From the NCBI GenBank assembly GCA_029204225.1, contig CM055108.1, forward strand, positions 22,120,326 to 22,184,325: DNA of 64,000 nt, written 5' to 3'. Origin of the DNA: Diphasiastrum complanatum (taxonomy: Eukaryota; Streptophyta; Lycopodiopsida; Lycopodiales; Lycopodiaceae). Positions within the stretch are counted from its first letter, which is position 1. The number at the start of each line of letters is the position of its first letter. Shown one piece after another: positions 22,420 through 28,644 of the stretch. The translations under genes were made by a program, and so were the position numbers. The notes beneath the pieces were generated by a model. It had not been told where the DNA came from and ran no database searches. It saw nothing but the letters and a program-made list of their open reading frames with translations.

Positions 22420-23090
22420 GATTCTTTTTTTTTTTGCAGGATGATGGCCAAAAGCTCAAAGTACAGAGACCTTCTTCATCTAAGACCACCAACCACTCTT
22501 CTAATGAAAGGAAGCATGGGGTGGAGGTTACAGTTTCTTCCAAGGAGAAGCCTGGGGAGGAAGATAACTCACTTGAAAAATCCAATAATTTTTTAAAGAA
22601 AAGAACAAGCAACAAGATTCCCATTGATAAGGAAAAGGCAACTGTTGGAGTGCACACGGCTATTAAGAAAAAGAAATCAATGGTTGAGATTGTTGAAACT
22701 CAAGGAAATACAGGAGCAATACGTAAGCCTGCACAGCAAAACATTGGAGCAGGAAAAAGAACCAGAGGTGGACTGAGAAGTGAACAAGCAAAAAGGCCGC
22801 ACAAAACCAAGATGAATGATGTCTTTGCCGGTGACAGAGATGAAGTTAACGTAGATGGTAAAGAGGACGAATTGCCAGTGATAATCAGATTAGAAAAGCT
22901 TGTCAACCTCAAGTCTTACAGACGAAGGAACCCAAATGCGAGGACCTGTGAGGCTGGTAGGACACAAGCGTGCTTACATGATAAACCGACTAGATTAAGC
23001 AAGCTAGTTCTTAAGAAACACCCTGAGAATTTCGGTGTTAACAAGCATTTGCCGTTTCGGGGGTCTGGAGCATCCATGCAGCCCAATTGA
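6881..23090 (+). CDS. Agenet/Tudor-domain protein, plant G2484-1 (At4g17330) family
   Basis: Spliced coding region: 6881-9182, 9503-10580, 10715-10773, 11027-13566, 21272-21380, 21587-21749, 21874-21941, 22073-22182, 22440-23090. All introns are GT-AG, phases match at every junction, and the total of 7,080 nt gives 2,359 residues. Residues 1-1,120 are acidic and low in complexity. Residues about 1,115-1,165 carry 'VQLHSQIRVYGALL', 'GILPEESHMVGAFAD' and 'WERSLWGKAWQKA', which match the G2484-1 family. Residues about 1,667-1,838 are alanine-rich helices. Two Agenet modules span about 1,992-2,050 and 2,072-2,135, separated by RKRRR, and the tail is basic. Agenet modules are Tudor-like readers that often bind methylated histone tails, so a nuclear chromatin role is inferred. 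An in-frame TAG at 6,866-6,868 between the upstream splice site and the ATG supports this start. The protein looks intact. Intron 4 is 7.7 kb and full of mobile DNA. Confidence 0.92.
9183..9502 (+). other. Agenet gene intron 1 (phase 1)
   Basis: 320 bp, GTAACT at the left end and TGCGTGCAG at the right end. T-rich before the acceptor. No mobile element is visible in it. Confidence 0.85.
9503..10580 (+). CDS. Agenet gene, coding exon 2
   Basis: Starts by completing an Asp codon and ends inside a Leu codon (phase 2) at CT|GTGAGT. The 3' end encodes 'VQLHSQIRVYGALL', the block that aligns with the family consensus around 'QLRAQIFVYGALI' recalled from the Arabidopsis protein. This gives independent support for the donor choice. 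Confidence 0.88.
10715..10773 (+). CDS. Agenet gene, micro-exon 3 (59 bp)
   Basis: Acceptor TGTTTCAG at 10,707-10,714 and donor CCAG|GTTTCT. Encodes 'QGILPEESHMVGAFADN' and a few more residues, matching the family block 'QGxxPDEAxMxxAFG' that directly follows 'VYGAL'. This small exon is easily missed by open-frame searches because no frame in it is long. Confidence 0.85.
11027..13566 (+). CDS. Agenet gene, coding exon 4
   Basis: The acceptor is at GATGGAACAG|GT. The pyrimidine tract is weak, but the phase requires it and the product 'GLNRRGKHNVNWERSLWGKAWQ' continues the family block. The exon then encodes a Ser/Thr/Pro-rich linker, a basic SKSRRNKRR patch near 11,830-11,860, and an alanine-rich helical segment at about 12,590-13,100 like the Ala-rich repeats of G2484-1. 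It ends at 'REGVAIE', where family members enter the first Agenet module (donor GAG|GTGCGT). Confidence 0.88.
13846..13984. mobile_element. MITE-like foldback element in intron 4
   Basis: Inverted arms at about 13,849-13,878 and 13,951-13,980 match at 25 of 30 positions. Their inner core is perfect (GGTGCAGGCAGG against CCTGCCTGCACC). The whole is about 139 bp, non-coding, and lies only 280 bp past the exon 4 donor. No convincing target duplication could be read, so the superfamily is unknown. It could also be a decayed hairpin of other origin. Confidence 0.6.
13985..14441. other. Unassigned intron sequence
   Basis: About 450 bp of intron 4 with no recognisable element or coding sequence on either strand. 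Confidence 0.5.
14442..15100 (-). mobile_element. Ty1/copia fossil: integrase and gag pieces, minus strand
   Basis: The minus strand encodes integrase core pieces ('KIKILRSDNGGKY' with the DNGG signature, 'FIDDYTHMTFVYFLKKKS') and, at its upstream side, a short Gag piece ('LPSSYYSLRSILMRTPNMTF'). The material between Gag and integrase is missing. The element is broken and internally deleted, and antisense to the host gene. Confidence 0.85.
15105..16010 (+). mobile_element. Ty1/copia gag fossil with two zinc knuckles
   Basis: The plus strand encodes a copia Gag: 'WEIVNGTPPADG', 'NDQACAWISLSTSEDI', then an uninterrupted stretch from 15,317 with 'FLGALPTSFDPLRTILART' and two CX2CX4HX4C knuckles at about 15,777-15,818 and 15,840-15,881. 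Most plant copia Gags have one knuckle. It ends in a (GA)n run at 15,979-16,008. No protease or pol follows. It lies head to head with the minus-strand fragment on its left, so this is a composite of two insertions. Confidence 0.88.
16011..16440. other. Unassigned intron sequence
   Basis: No recognised element or coding sequence; possibly the decayed 3' part of the gag-bearing element. A (TC)n run follows at 16,440-16,463. Confidence 0.45.
16464..16573 (+). mobile_element. tRNA-derived mini-SINE, copy 1, with 15-bp target duplication
   Basis: An 80-bp body (16,479-16,558) lies between perfect 15-bp direct repeats CATTCATGGAGCAGT at 16,464-16,478 and 16,559-16,573. The body has an A-box-like TGACTCAGTTGG at 16,487, a decayed B box near 16,530, and a 3' hairpin CTTGGAAACCAAG at 16,543-16,555. 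It aligns along its length with the copy at 23.5 kb. Long target duplications, small size and pol III-like boxes are the marks of a SINE. There is no poly-A tail. Confidence 0.85.
16574..17666. other. Unassigned intron sequence
   Basis: About 1.1 kb without a recognisable gene or element on either strand. It precedes the gypsy LTR at 17,667 and may include the decayed 3' part of that element, but I could not match it to the extra ORF found upstream of the related LTRs. Confidence 0.4.
17667..18277 (+). repeat. Gypsy LTR (Tat/Athila-like), plus orientation
   Basis: Begins TGTGAGGGC and ends AACTACA, about 611 bp, and is followed after 4 nt by a primer-binding site. It contains the block TTGCGTGTTTAAATCC and CGATGAGCACGC, also seen in the LTRs at 48.1 kb and 51.4 kb (minus), plus a TATAAATA box at 17,883-17,890. 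It is the best-preserved part of this element; what follows is only a leader. Confidence 0.7.
18282..18299 (+). other. Gypsy primer-binding site (TGGCGCCGTTGCCAGGGA)
   Basis: The word TGGCGCCGTTGCC(A/G)GGGA directly after an LTR is the typical primer-binding site of plant Tat/Athila-like gypsy elements. The same site, TGGTGCCGTTGTCGGGGAT, follows the LTR at 48,588. Confidence 0.85.
18300..18890 (+). mobile_element. Gypsy untranslated leader, truncated
   Basis: A-rich leader after the primer-binding site, like the leader at 48.6-49.3 kb in composition. It contains AACCTTCGCCCACCT at 18,696-18,710, a 15-base word that recurs exactly at 54,926-54,940. The element is cut off near 18,890, where a minus-strand gypsy piece begins. 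Confidence 0.55.
18895..19241 (-). mobile_element. Gypsy 5' end: primer-binding site and gag start, minus strand
   Basis: Read on the minus strand, a primer-binding word TTGGTATCAAAGC (19,225-19,237) is followed by a Gag-like N-terminus around 'PQASMDDAIQRTLERVMP' and a Ser/Pro-rich stretch. The LTR would begin at about 19,242 on the plus strand (TGTCATG). The second LTR edge was not found. Broken and truncated. Confidence 0.5.
19242..21271. other. Unassigned end of intron 4
   Basis: About 2 kb up to the exon 5 acceptor. The first part may be the LTR of the minus-strand gypsy piece. A minus-strand open frame at 19,495-19,734 ('LDEAVERYLEHGCPRKG') is not a domain I recognise. The rest shows no gene or element. 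Confidence 0.4.
21272..21380 (+). CDS. Agenet gene, coding exon 5 (first Agenet module)
   Basis: Acceptor CTTTGTTTCAG, donor GAGG|GTGTGT. Encodes 'VVQEENGLCDGWFKAKVLSV' and 'VVYDELYDSE', the typical Agenet opening with the Gly-x-x-x-x-Trp-Phe-x-Ala core. It joins in phase 0 to exon 4 and in phase 1 to exon 6. Confidence 0.92.
21587..21749 (+). CDS. Agenet gene, coding exon 6 (module linker)
   Basis: Acceptor TTCACTTTACAG, donor TGG|GTAAGT. Encodes the end of module one ('LEEWVPLPNSEGDPPRIR'), the basic linker RKRRR and the start of module two ('MWVLGDHVEAFIND'). In the family this linker reads 'GTRKRRRAA', a close match. Confidence 0.93.
21874..21941 (+). CDS. Agenet gene, coding exon 7 (second Agenet module core)
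   Basis: Acceptor CATTATTCAG, donor CCCG|GTAATC. Encodes 'WWRGVVQSVNDDDERHVTVL', the second module's core and the counterpart of 'WWEGVV' in relatives. Only 68 bp long. Confidence 0.92.
22073..22182 (+). CDS. Agenet gene, coding exon 8
   Basis: Acceptor GATGATGGAAG, donor GAG|GTACAG. Encodes 'AVAMKSWNLRPCLTWKEGSW', which closes the second Agenet module ('KAWHLRPSLxWxxxxW' in relatives). Phase 1 in, phase 0 out. Confidence 0.9.
22183..22439 (+). other. Agenet gene intron 8 with (AG)n tract
   Basis: 257 bp. A (AG)n run of about 62 nt at 22,356-22,417 sits just before a short T-run and the TTTTTGCAG acceptor, so a long polypurine block stands where branch-point and pyrimidine signals are usually found. 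Confidence 0.85.
22440..23090 (+). CDS. Agenet gene, coding exon 9 and stop
   Basis: Starts 'DDGQKLKVQRPSSSK' and encodes a 216-residue basic, Lys/Arg-rich, low-complexity tail with several possible nuclear localisation patches ('AIKKKKS', 'AGKRTRGG', 'YRRRNPN'). The stop TGA is at 23,088-23,090. The family also has a basic disordered C-terminus, but its sequence is poorly conserved. Confidence 0.9.
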   Translation, partial: DDGQKLKVQRPSSSKTTNHSSNERKHGVEVTVSSKEKPGEEDNSLEKSNNFLKKRTSNKIPIDKEKATVGVHTAIKKKKSMVEIVETQGNTGAIRKPAQQNIGAGKRTRGGLRSEQAKRPHKTKMNDVFAGDRDEVNVDGKEDELPVIIRLEKLVNLKSYRRRNPNARTCEAGRTQACLHDKPTRLSKLVLKKHPENFGVNKHLPFRGSGASMQPN

Positions 23091-23526
23091 GTCTCTTTAA
23101 TGAAGGCCTTCTTGGGTCATAGACTTCCGTATGTGCCAAACAGTCCAATTGTATTCTATCTAGTTTGTAACAAGTTTCAAGTCATGTGCTTTGGAATTAT
23201 TTGTATCTTTAAGTGATCATTGAGCAAGTGTAAGGTTTTTTGTTTTCTAAGAATACGATGAAATTGAAGTCCAAGAAAATGTAAACAACTGGTTTGCGAT
23301 GTTGCTCTTAGTAGGCATACAGTTGCAATGCTCTCAGAAGCTCACTTGGTTTTTGGTTGCTGTGCATACATGCTATTGTACAATTTGGATGAAGCAAATC
23401 TCATATGTTGATATTGACGAAGGGAGGTAGATTTTGTAGATTCTAAATTCATTTTGGGGCAAAAAGCTGCTTCTATTTGTTGAGTTAATGCCTTCACGAT
23501 GCACATGTTTGATATTATTGTTTCAC
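23091..23526 (+). other. 3' UTR and downstream flank of the Agenet gene
   Basis: No coding sequence. T-rich and likely to hold the poly-A site within the first few hundred bases; the exact site cannot be read. It ends at the SINE. Confidence 0.5.
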
Positions 23527-23641
23527 CATTTTATTGGATAGCCCAACGGGGTTGGCTCAGTTGGTTAGCTTGACATCCAAAGTTTCTTTGGTCTCAGGTT
23601 CGAGCCTCCCCTTGGAAACCAAGAAGCATTTTATTGGATAG
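23527..23641 (+). mobile_element. tRNA-derived mini-SINE, copy 2, with 15-bp target duplication
   Basis: An 85-bp body (23,542-23,626) lies between perfect direct repeats CATTTTATTGGATAG at 23,527-23,541 and 23,627-23,641. It has an A box TGGCTCAGTTGG (23,553-23,564), a B box GGTTCGAGCCT (23,597-23,607) and a 3' hairpin CTTGGAAACCAAG (23,611-23,623). The B box is better kept than in copy 1, so it is likely the younger copy. The head could fold as a D-arm, but there is no proper acceptor stem, so it is not a tRNA gene. Confidence 0.9.
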
Positions 23642-23653
23642 TTCGATTTTTGT

Positions 23654-23763
23654 GGCAGTAACAGCCAATATGGATGCTAAAATCACCATGTGGATTATAT
23701 TTCAATTCTCCTGGCAGTAACAGCCAATGTGGAATGCTAAAATCATCATGTTGATCTTATTTG
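23654..23763. repeat. Two-unit tandem duplication, period 59
   Basis: GGCAGTAACAGCCAAT starts both units at 23,654 and 23,713, and similarity continues through ATGCTAAAATCA for about 50 bp. Non-coding. Confidence 0.85.
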
Positions 23764-25596
23764 AAAGAAATTACTTCTACATGGGGCAAGACATTAATAT
23801 TTTTGGCAACTTGGGTTTCATACCTTCATGATCTCTGGTTACCAGCTCTCCATTTATTTTTGGCGACAGTGATAATCAGTTATCTTTCCCTTTCCGTTCT
23901 CTTCTCTTGGGCACAGCATGCAGGGAGGCCAATATCATTGACTACAAGCTATATACTAAGATTTATGAGTATGTAAACTAGGTGGAAGCTGTTAAGTATA
24001 TGATCATAACTGTAAGCATATAATCAGCCTAAAACTGATAGCAACGAGTTAATGGAGGATACAAATGAAGGACGACATTGGGGATGAGTGTTGATCATGA
24101 ACGGTTCATAGAAGAAGGTTGTTGATTGGAAAGGGTCAACAGCCATAGTGGCTTTTAGAAATATGAAGCTGTACCTTTGAATGATGGTCAGGTTAAACAG
24201 CAATCTAAAGTTGTGAACATTGGAGTTAAGCCTATCATGAAGATCGTGATATTGGAAGTGATAATGTGAAAACATAAATGTATAACGATTTACTCTTGAT
24301 CTTAATTGTTGCCGTCAATATAACATTTTACATGAGTGTGATAAAGCAATGTTGTAAGTATGCCAAGTGCCCACTCGTAGTGAGGACAAGTTCTATATTG
24401 ATAACCGACTTATATGCCATATGGTTCTAAGAATTAGTCTATGCCATGAAATTCTATCCTCATCAAGAAGTCATAAGGTGAAGATAACAACAAGAAGCAA
24501 CGAAAGTATCTTAAAACACAAAAACAACATTTTAATTATACCAGTGAAACAATGGTATATAGTCTTTATTAGAAGCGCACGCTATAAATAATCCATTGCA
24601 AAACATAAGTCACCTGATGCGCATTTGAATTGGATGCTAAAGATGCTACAAATATGCCTAGACCGCAACTTTTTGGACAAGCATATGATATGACAAGACA
24701 ATCTAAAAGCCAAGGTGGTCGGAGGACATGTGCCATATCCTATCGAAAGAGGCAGAATTTTGGGAAAATGTAAGGTTAAGATAAAGGAGTAGAAAAACCA
24801 AGATAATAAACTACATCAAGATTCGGGCAATGAAACTAGTGAAGGTGAAGATGTTTCGGGACGAACCAAAATTTCCAAAACTTTGTGTACTACATTTCAA
24901 GGACCAAATTGATTACGACCTTTGTTCTTTAGCCATGAGTAATGCATGAGAGAGATATTAGACCAAAAATAATATTTGGTTGTTTATGAACTCCAAGTTG
25001 AGTTTAGTTTTTTTTGAGTTTATTTATGTGATTGAGTGTAGGAAACGGGAGTCACCAACTATTGTGGTGTCCAAGCAAAATGGAGAAGAAAAACAAGATG
25101 CAACGAAACACCAAATGTATCAAACTGATAGTCACTAAGATCATGATGAGATAACATAAGAATTGGCAAACTGAGGTTTGACTCTCATGTAGTGCGGGGA
25201 CTTGAAGTACCGAGGGCCCGTTTATTTCTCTCGAAGGGAATTTTATGCCATTCCTTAGTGAAAACTCTTTTATTTTTTGTGGTGCTCTTGGAGGGCACTG
25301 TTGGAACTTTTTGAGCCACTCTAATATCTTTGGAACCCTTGTATAATGTCTATTGGCCTTGAAGTCTTGATTTGATATGGCAAGTGGGTGAGGAGGGATC
25401 TTATTCTTGGCAGAGAATAGAGTCATGGTGCATTTGTAGTTAGTTGGTCCTTGTAGGCCTAAGATGAGGTACTTAAGGAATAGAAGAGATATCCTCGCCT
25501 TTCTTTTTCGAGGGACCTCAAATACATGGACCACTTCAGTGGCTAGTACCTAAAGGACGAGGTCTTTAATGACTTCATTTAATATGCCATCATTGG
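23764..25596. other. Unassigned intergenic DNA
   Basis: No recognised gene. A minus-strand open frame of 160 codons at 25,052-25,534 has no domain I recognise and is probably not a gene. GGGAGTCACCAA near 25,049 resembles a phrase common in plant LTR elements, but too little follows to assign it. Confidence 0.45.
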
Positions 25597-26939
25597 TGAG
25601 CCATAATAGCTGTCTTTTGTTTAAACTTAAAAAAGAATTTCCACTTAAAAGGTGTTTAAAAAAAAAAAACACTACAAGACTTTTTGAATGCTAAAATCTT
25701 AATTGGAGGGAAACTGATTTTCCCTCTCTCATTCGTAAACCACACTGCATGACATTATAACATTATAAAGCATGCAGTTTCGATGATTACTCCACACCAC
25801 ACTGCGAAGAGTTTGCTTCTCTCTCTGCTACTGCTAATGCGCCCTACCAGTTCGGCACCTGACAAAAGTTTTTCTACAGTAAGTACTTCTTATTTCAACA
25901 TTTTATTACTGTTGCTTGCTCTCTTGCAGCTTGTAGTCTACATATGTTGCCTTTGTAATCTTATTCTCAGATATGGCTAACCATACTCTTTAGTAGAAGT
26001 TGTTTATCAACTTTATTTGTGGAAATGCAAATCTGTCCAGTTTCAGAATTCTGTATGAAATGGATATGATGGTAGCGCACCATTTTGGCCGTGATGATGA
26101 CACCTTAATAGTTTACATCCCTCTACGGATTTACTTTAGTAGTAGCGTTGATCCGCATTCTCATTTGAATGCTTCACTTTGTGTTATATATGGGCAACGA
26201 TGGAAGGGCATTATCAAATGCCTTTTCGTGTCTTCAACTTAAACATAAATGAGTGTAGATGTCCAGCGATGGGACAGTTGCTAAGACTTACATTTATAAG
26301 TGATGAATAATTGGGATAAGGTGTATCCTGTCCAGCGATGGACATCAAACACCTTTTTCCATCTTTACTAATGCCACTTACTGTCCAGCGATGGACAACA
26401 ACCTTTTGAATATATATAAGTTGAATGCCTTGCTGACCAACGATGAACAACAAGGAATAATCCTTATTCTCTGATGCTACGTTTGAAGAAACCCTATCGT
26501 ATCCTACAAAGTATAGATGGTTGCCTTTTGGCTCAACTTTAGAGTAATTCATACACTTTCTGGTTTAAACAATGATTGCTTACTCACTAATACGATACTA
26601 AAATGCTTATCGATACATGTGATAATGTAGCACTGATCGGTTACTACGGCCTTTTATCATTCACATATTGGTTCATTTAGAAACAAACATCATCACACTC
26701 CAAACACAGGTATGACTGTCTATCGGGTTTTTACAAAGCGAATATTTTAGCATACTCCATACACTTCATCTTAACATTCTAGCATAAAGTCTTAAACATT
26801 ACTATGAACTGAAAAGACGTTTTGTTGTCGTTATGATATAAAGAATAAAACCTTTACAAAAAAACAGCTCAGAGAGAGAAAATTCTTGAGAGTAGAAGGA
26901 GGGCGAAGGGATGAGTAGGAGAAGATTAGAATTCCAACA
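25597..26939 (-). repeat. Copia 3' LTR (minus), with hairpin repeats and an insertion
   Basis: Read on the minus strand it starts TGTTGGAATTC directly after a polypurine tract (26,940-26,951) and ends in CA at 25,597. It is similar along most of its length to the plus-strand repeat at 43,435-44,389, apart from about 275 bp at 25,711-25,985 found only here. It carries four copies of a TGTCCANCGATGGACA-type hairpin at 26,260, 26,329, 26,382 and 26,434. Confidence 0.7.
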
Positions 26940-27497
26940 CTCCCCCTTAAGCTTGCTACTACAAATCTGGACTCAAATTGAGATTTAACAATTCGACTAG
27001 ATAGAATGTTTGTCCCTTGACAATGGTTTTGTCAGAATGTCAGCCAACATACTATCAATGTGACGGTAACTTAGTGCATTGTCTTTGTTCTCTGAGAAAT
27101 GAAGTTGAACCTCTATATGTTTGGTCCTTGTGTGAGTTCGTCGGTTCAATGACAGAGCTATACAACTCTGATTGTCGCACTGGAGTATAGTTGGACCAAC
27201 CTGTAGAAATCTCAGATCTTGTAGCAGTCTTCTAAGCCATAAAATCTCCTTCACTGCTGATGACTGATGAAAGCTTGAGGGATGAAGCGGTCAGGCCACT
27301 GTCGTTGTCTCATAGATCTTCAAACTGTAGGTGCTTGATCAAACGATTCTCCTTGGTGAATGACTGAGACCGTAGTATTTTGCGGTTGAACGATCATGGG
27401 TCTAGGCCCATCGACGGTAAGTGGAGCCATTGGGACGAACTTCGTTGCTTGAACTATCGTAGGTCGTAGCCTATCGATGGAAGGCTATGGCAGTCTC
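26940..27497 (-). mobile_element. Ty1/copia fossil: RNase H end and pol spacer, minus strand
   Basis: The minus strand encodes the copia RNase H C-terminus ('KEILWLRRLLQDL', 'TRTKHIEVQLHF', 'MLADILTKPLSRD') ending at the polypurine tract. Upstream of it lies a spacer like the one between integrase and RT in the element at 36.8 kb, so the intervening RT is missing. Broken and internally deleted. Bounded on the right by another LTR. Confidence 0.85.
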
Positions 27498-28631
27498 TGT
27501 TGGATTTATTACTTCTACTCTCCTTAAATCCCATTTTAATTTGCCTCCATTCATGCTGCATATTTACTAACGTTGTCACGCAGCTTGCATATTTACACGC
27601 ATATTCGCATAGACAAATAAAAGGCGAATGAATCGCGACATTGTGTTTTTTACACAGGTTATGGTGACAGGCGAAAAGGGGACACTATCCTACAGAATGC
27701 CAAAGGTGTCCTAAAAGCAAAGGCACCTTGTAAATCTAATCCTAAGGCTATTCATAAGAGTGACGCACTTTTTGCATCATCATCACCAACGGTCACTTCA
27801 GCACTGACTGATGTCGCACCCTTTTTCACGCTCACCCCATGCAGCTGCGCTAATAGACTGGACAACGCATGCGGCCACCCACGATCTCTTACAGACAGCA
27901 CATCCACTGTACTTTCCACATCTGCACACCTGTGATATAATGTATATATACTGGATACCATTTGTGTATTCAGTTGAATGGGTGAATAAGTTGATGAGTG
28001 AAGAGACATATATAGAAGTAGACAAAGTAGATGCCCTGAGCATTGATTCTTCATTCTTGTCAGAATTAAAGTTTCATCCCTTTTTACAGATTGAAATAAG
28101 TCTCGTAGGGCACGCGGTTTCGTCCGCTATTATCTTGTGCTCTACCGCATTATTGACATGTACACATGATATACTTAATCAAATACAGCTCTTTGTTCTG
28201 CATTCAGATCCGTGTTAATATTGCTATGCTTATTTTTCATTTTGTTTGATCTTTCTAGTTGTTCTTTCTGGTAATAGACGACTAACATTTAGTCTTGTCT
28301 TTCGCGAATCATTCGCGACTAATTATCAGTCGAGCACAGTCTAGCTCTTCGTGAATCATTCGCGACATATAATTTGTCTTGCTATTTGCGACAAATTATT
28401 CTTCTAGCACTTCATCTCTTAATGCTTGGCTGCGTAATCTAGAATGACCATGATTTCCATCATTAAAGTTCTGTTCATTCTGATAGGCGTAGTCATGCTT
28501 ACGGAGAGAGTCGTATAACTCATTCCGCTGCGCATGAACATTTTCTATTTGAGTTTGTTTCTCGTTTGTTTCTTGTTTGAGGTCGTGTCTTGTTCATGTT
28601 TGTCATACATCTCCCCTCTCTCTCTCCAACA
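27498..28631 (+). repeat. Copia 5' LTR, plus orientation
   Basis: Starts TGTTGG and ends CCAACA, a perfect 6-bp terminal inverted repeat, 1,134 bp long, followed at once by a primer-binding site. Near its 3' end are two hairpins, TCGCGAATCATTCGCGA (28,302-28,318) and a one-mismatch version at 28,349-28,365. The start abuts the minus-strand copia piece to its left, consistent with insertion into it. Confidence 0.85.
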
Positions 28632-28644
28632 TGGTATCAGAGCC
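28632..28644 (+). other. Copia primer-binding site (TGGTATCAGAGCC)
   Basis: The standard plant copia primer-binding site, complementary to the 3' end of initiator methionine tRNA, directly after the LTR end. Confidence 0.95.

Noticed and set aside
23542-23626. A tRNA gene
   Set aside because: The A and B boxes and D-arm are there, but there is no 7-bp acceptor stem and the anticodon loop is wrong. Perfect target duplications show a SINE.
25052-25534. A 160-codon minus-strand gene
   Set aside because: No domain or homology that I recognise; a hydrophobic end from T-rich DNA; more likely chance or decayed repeat.
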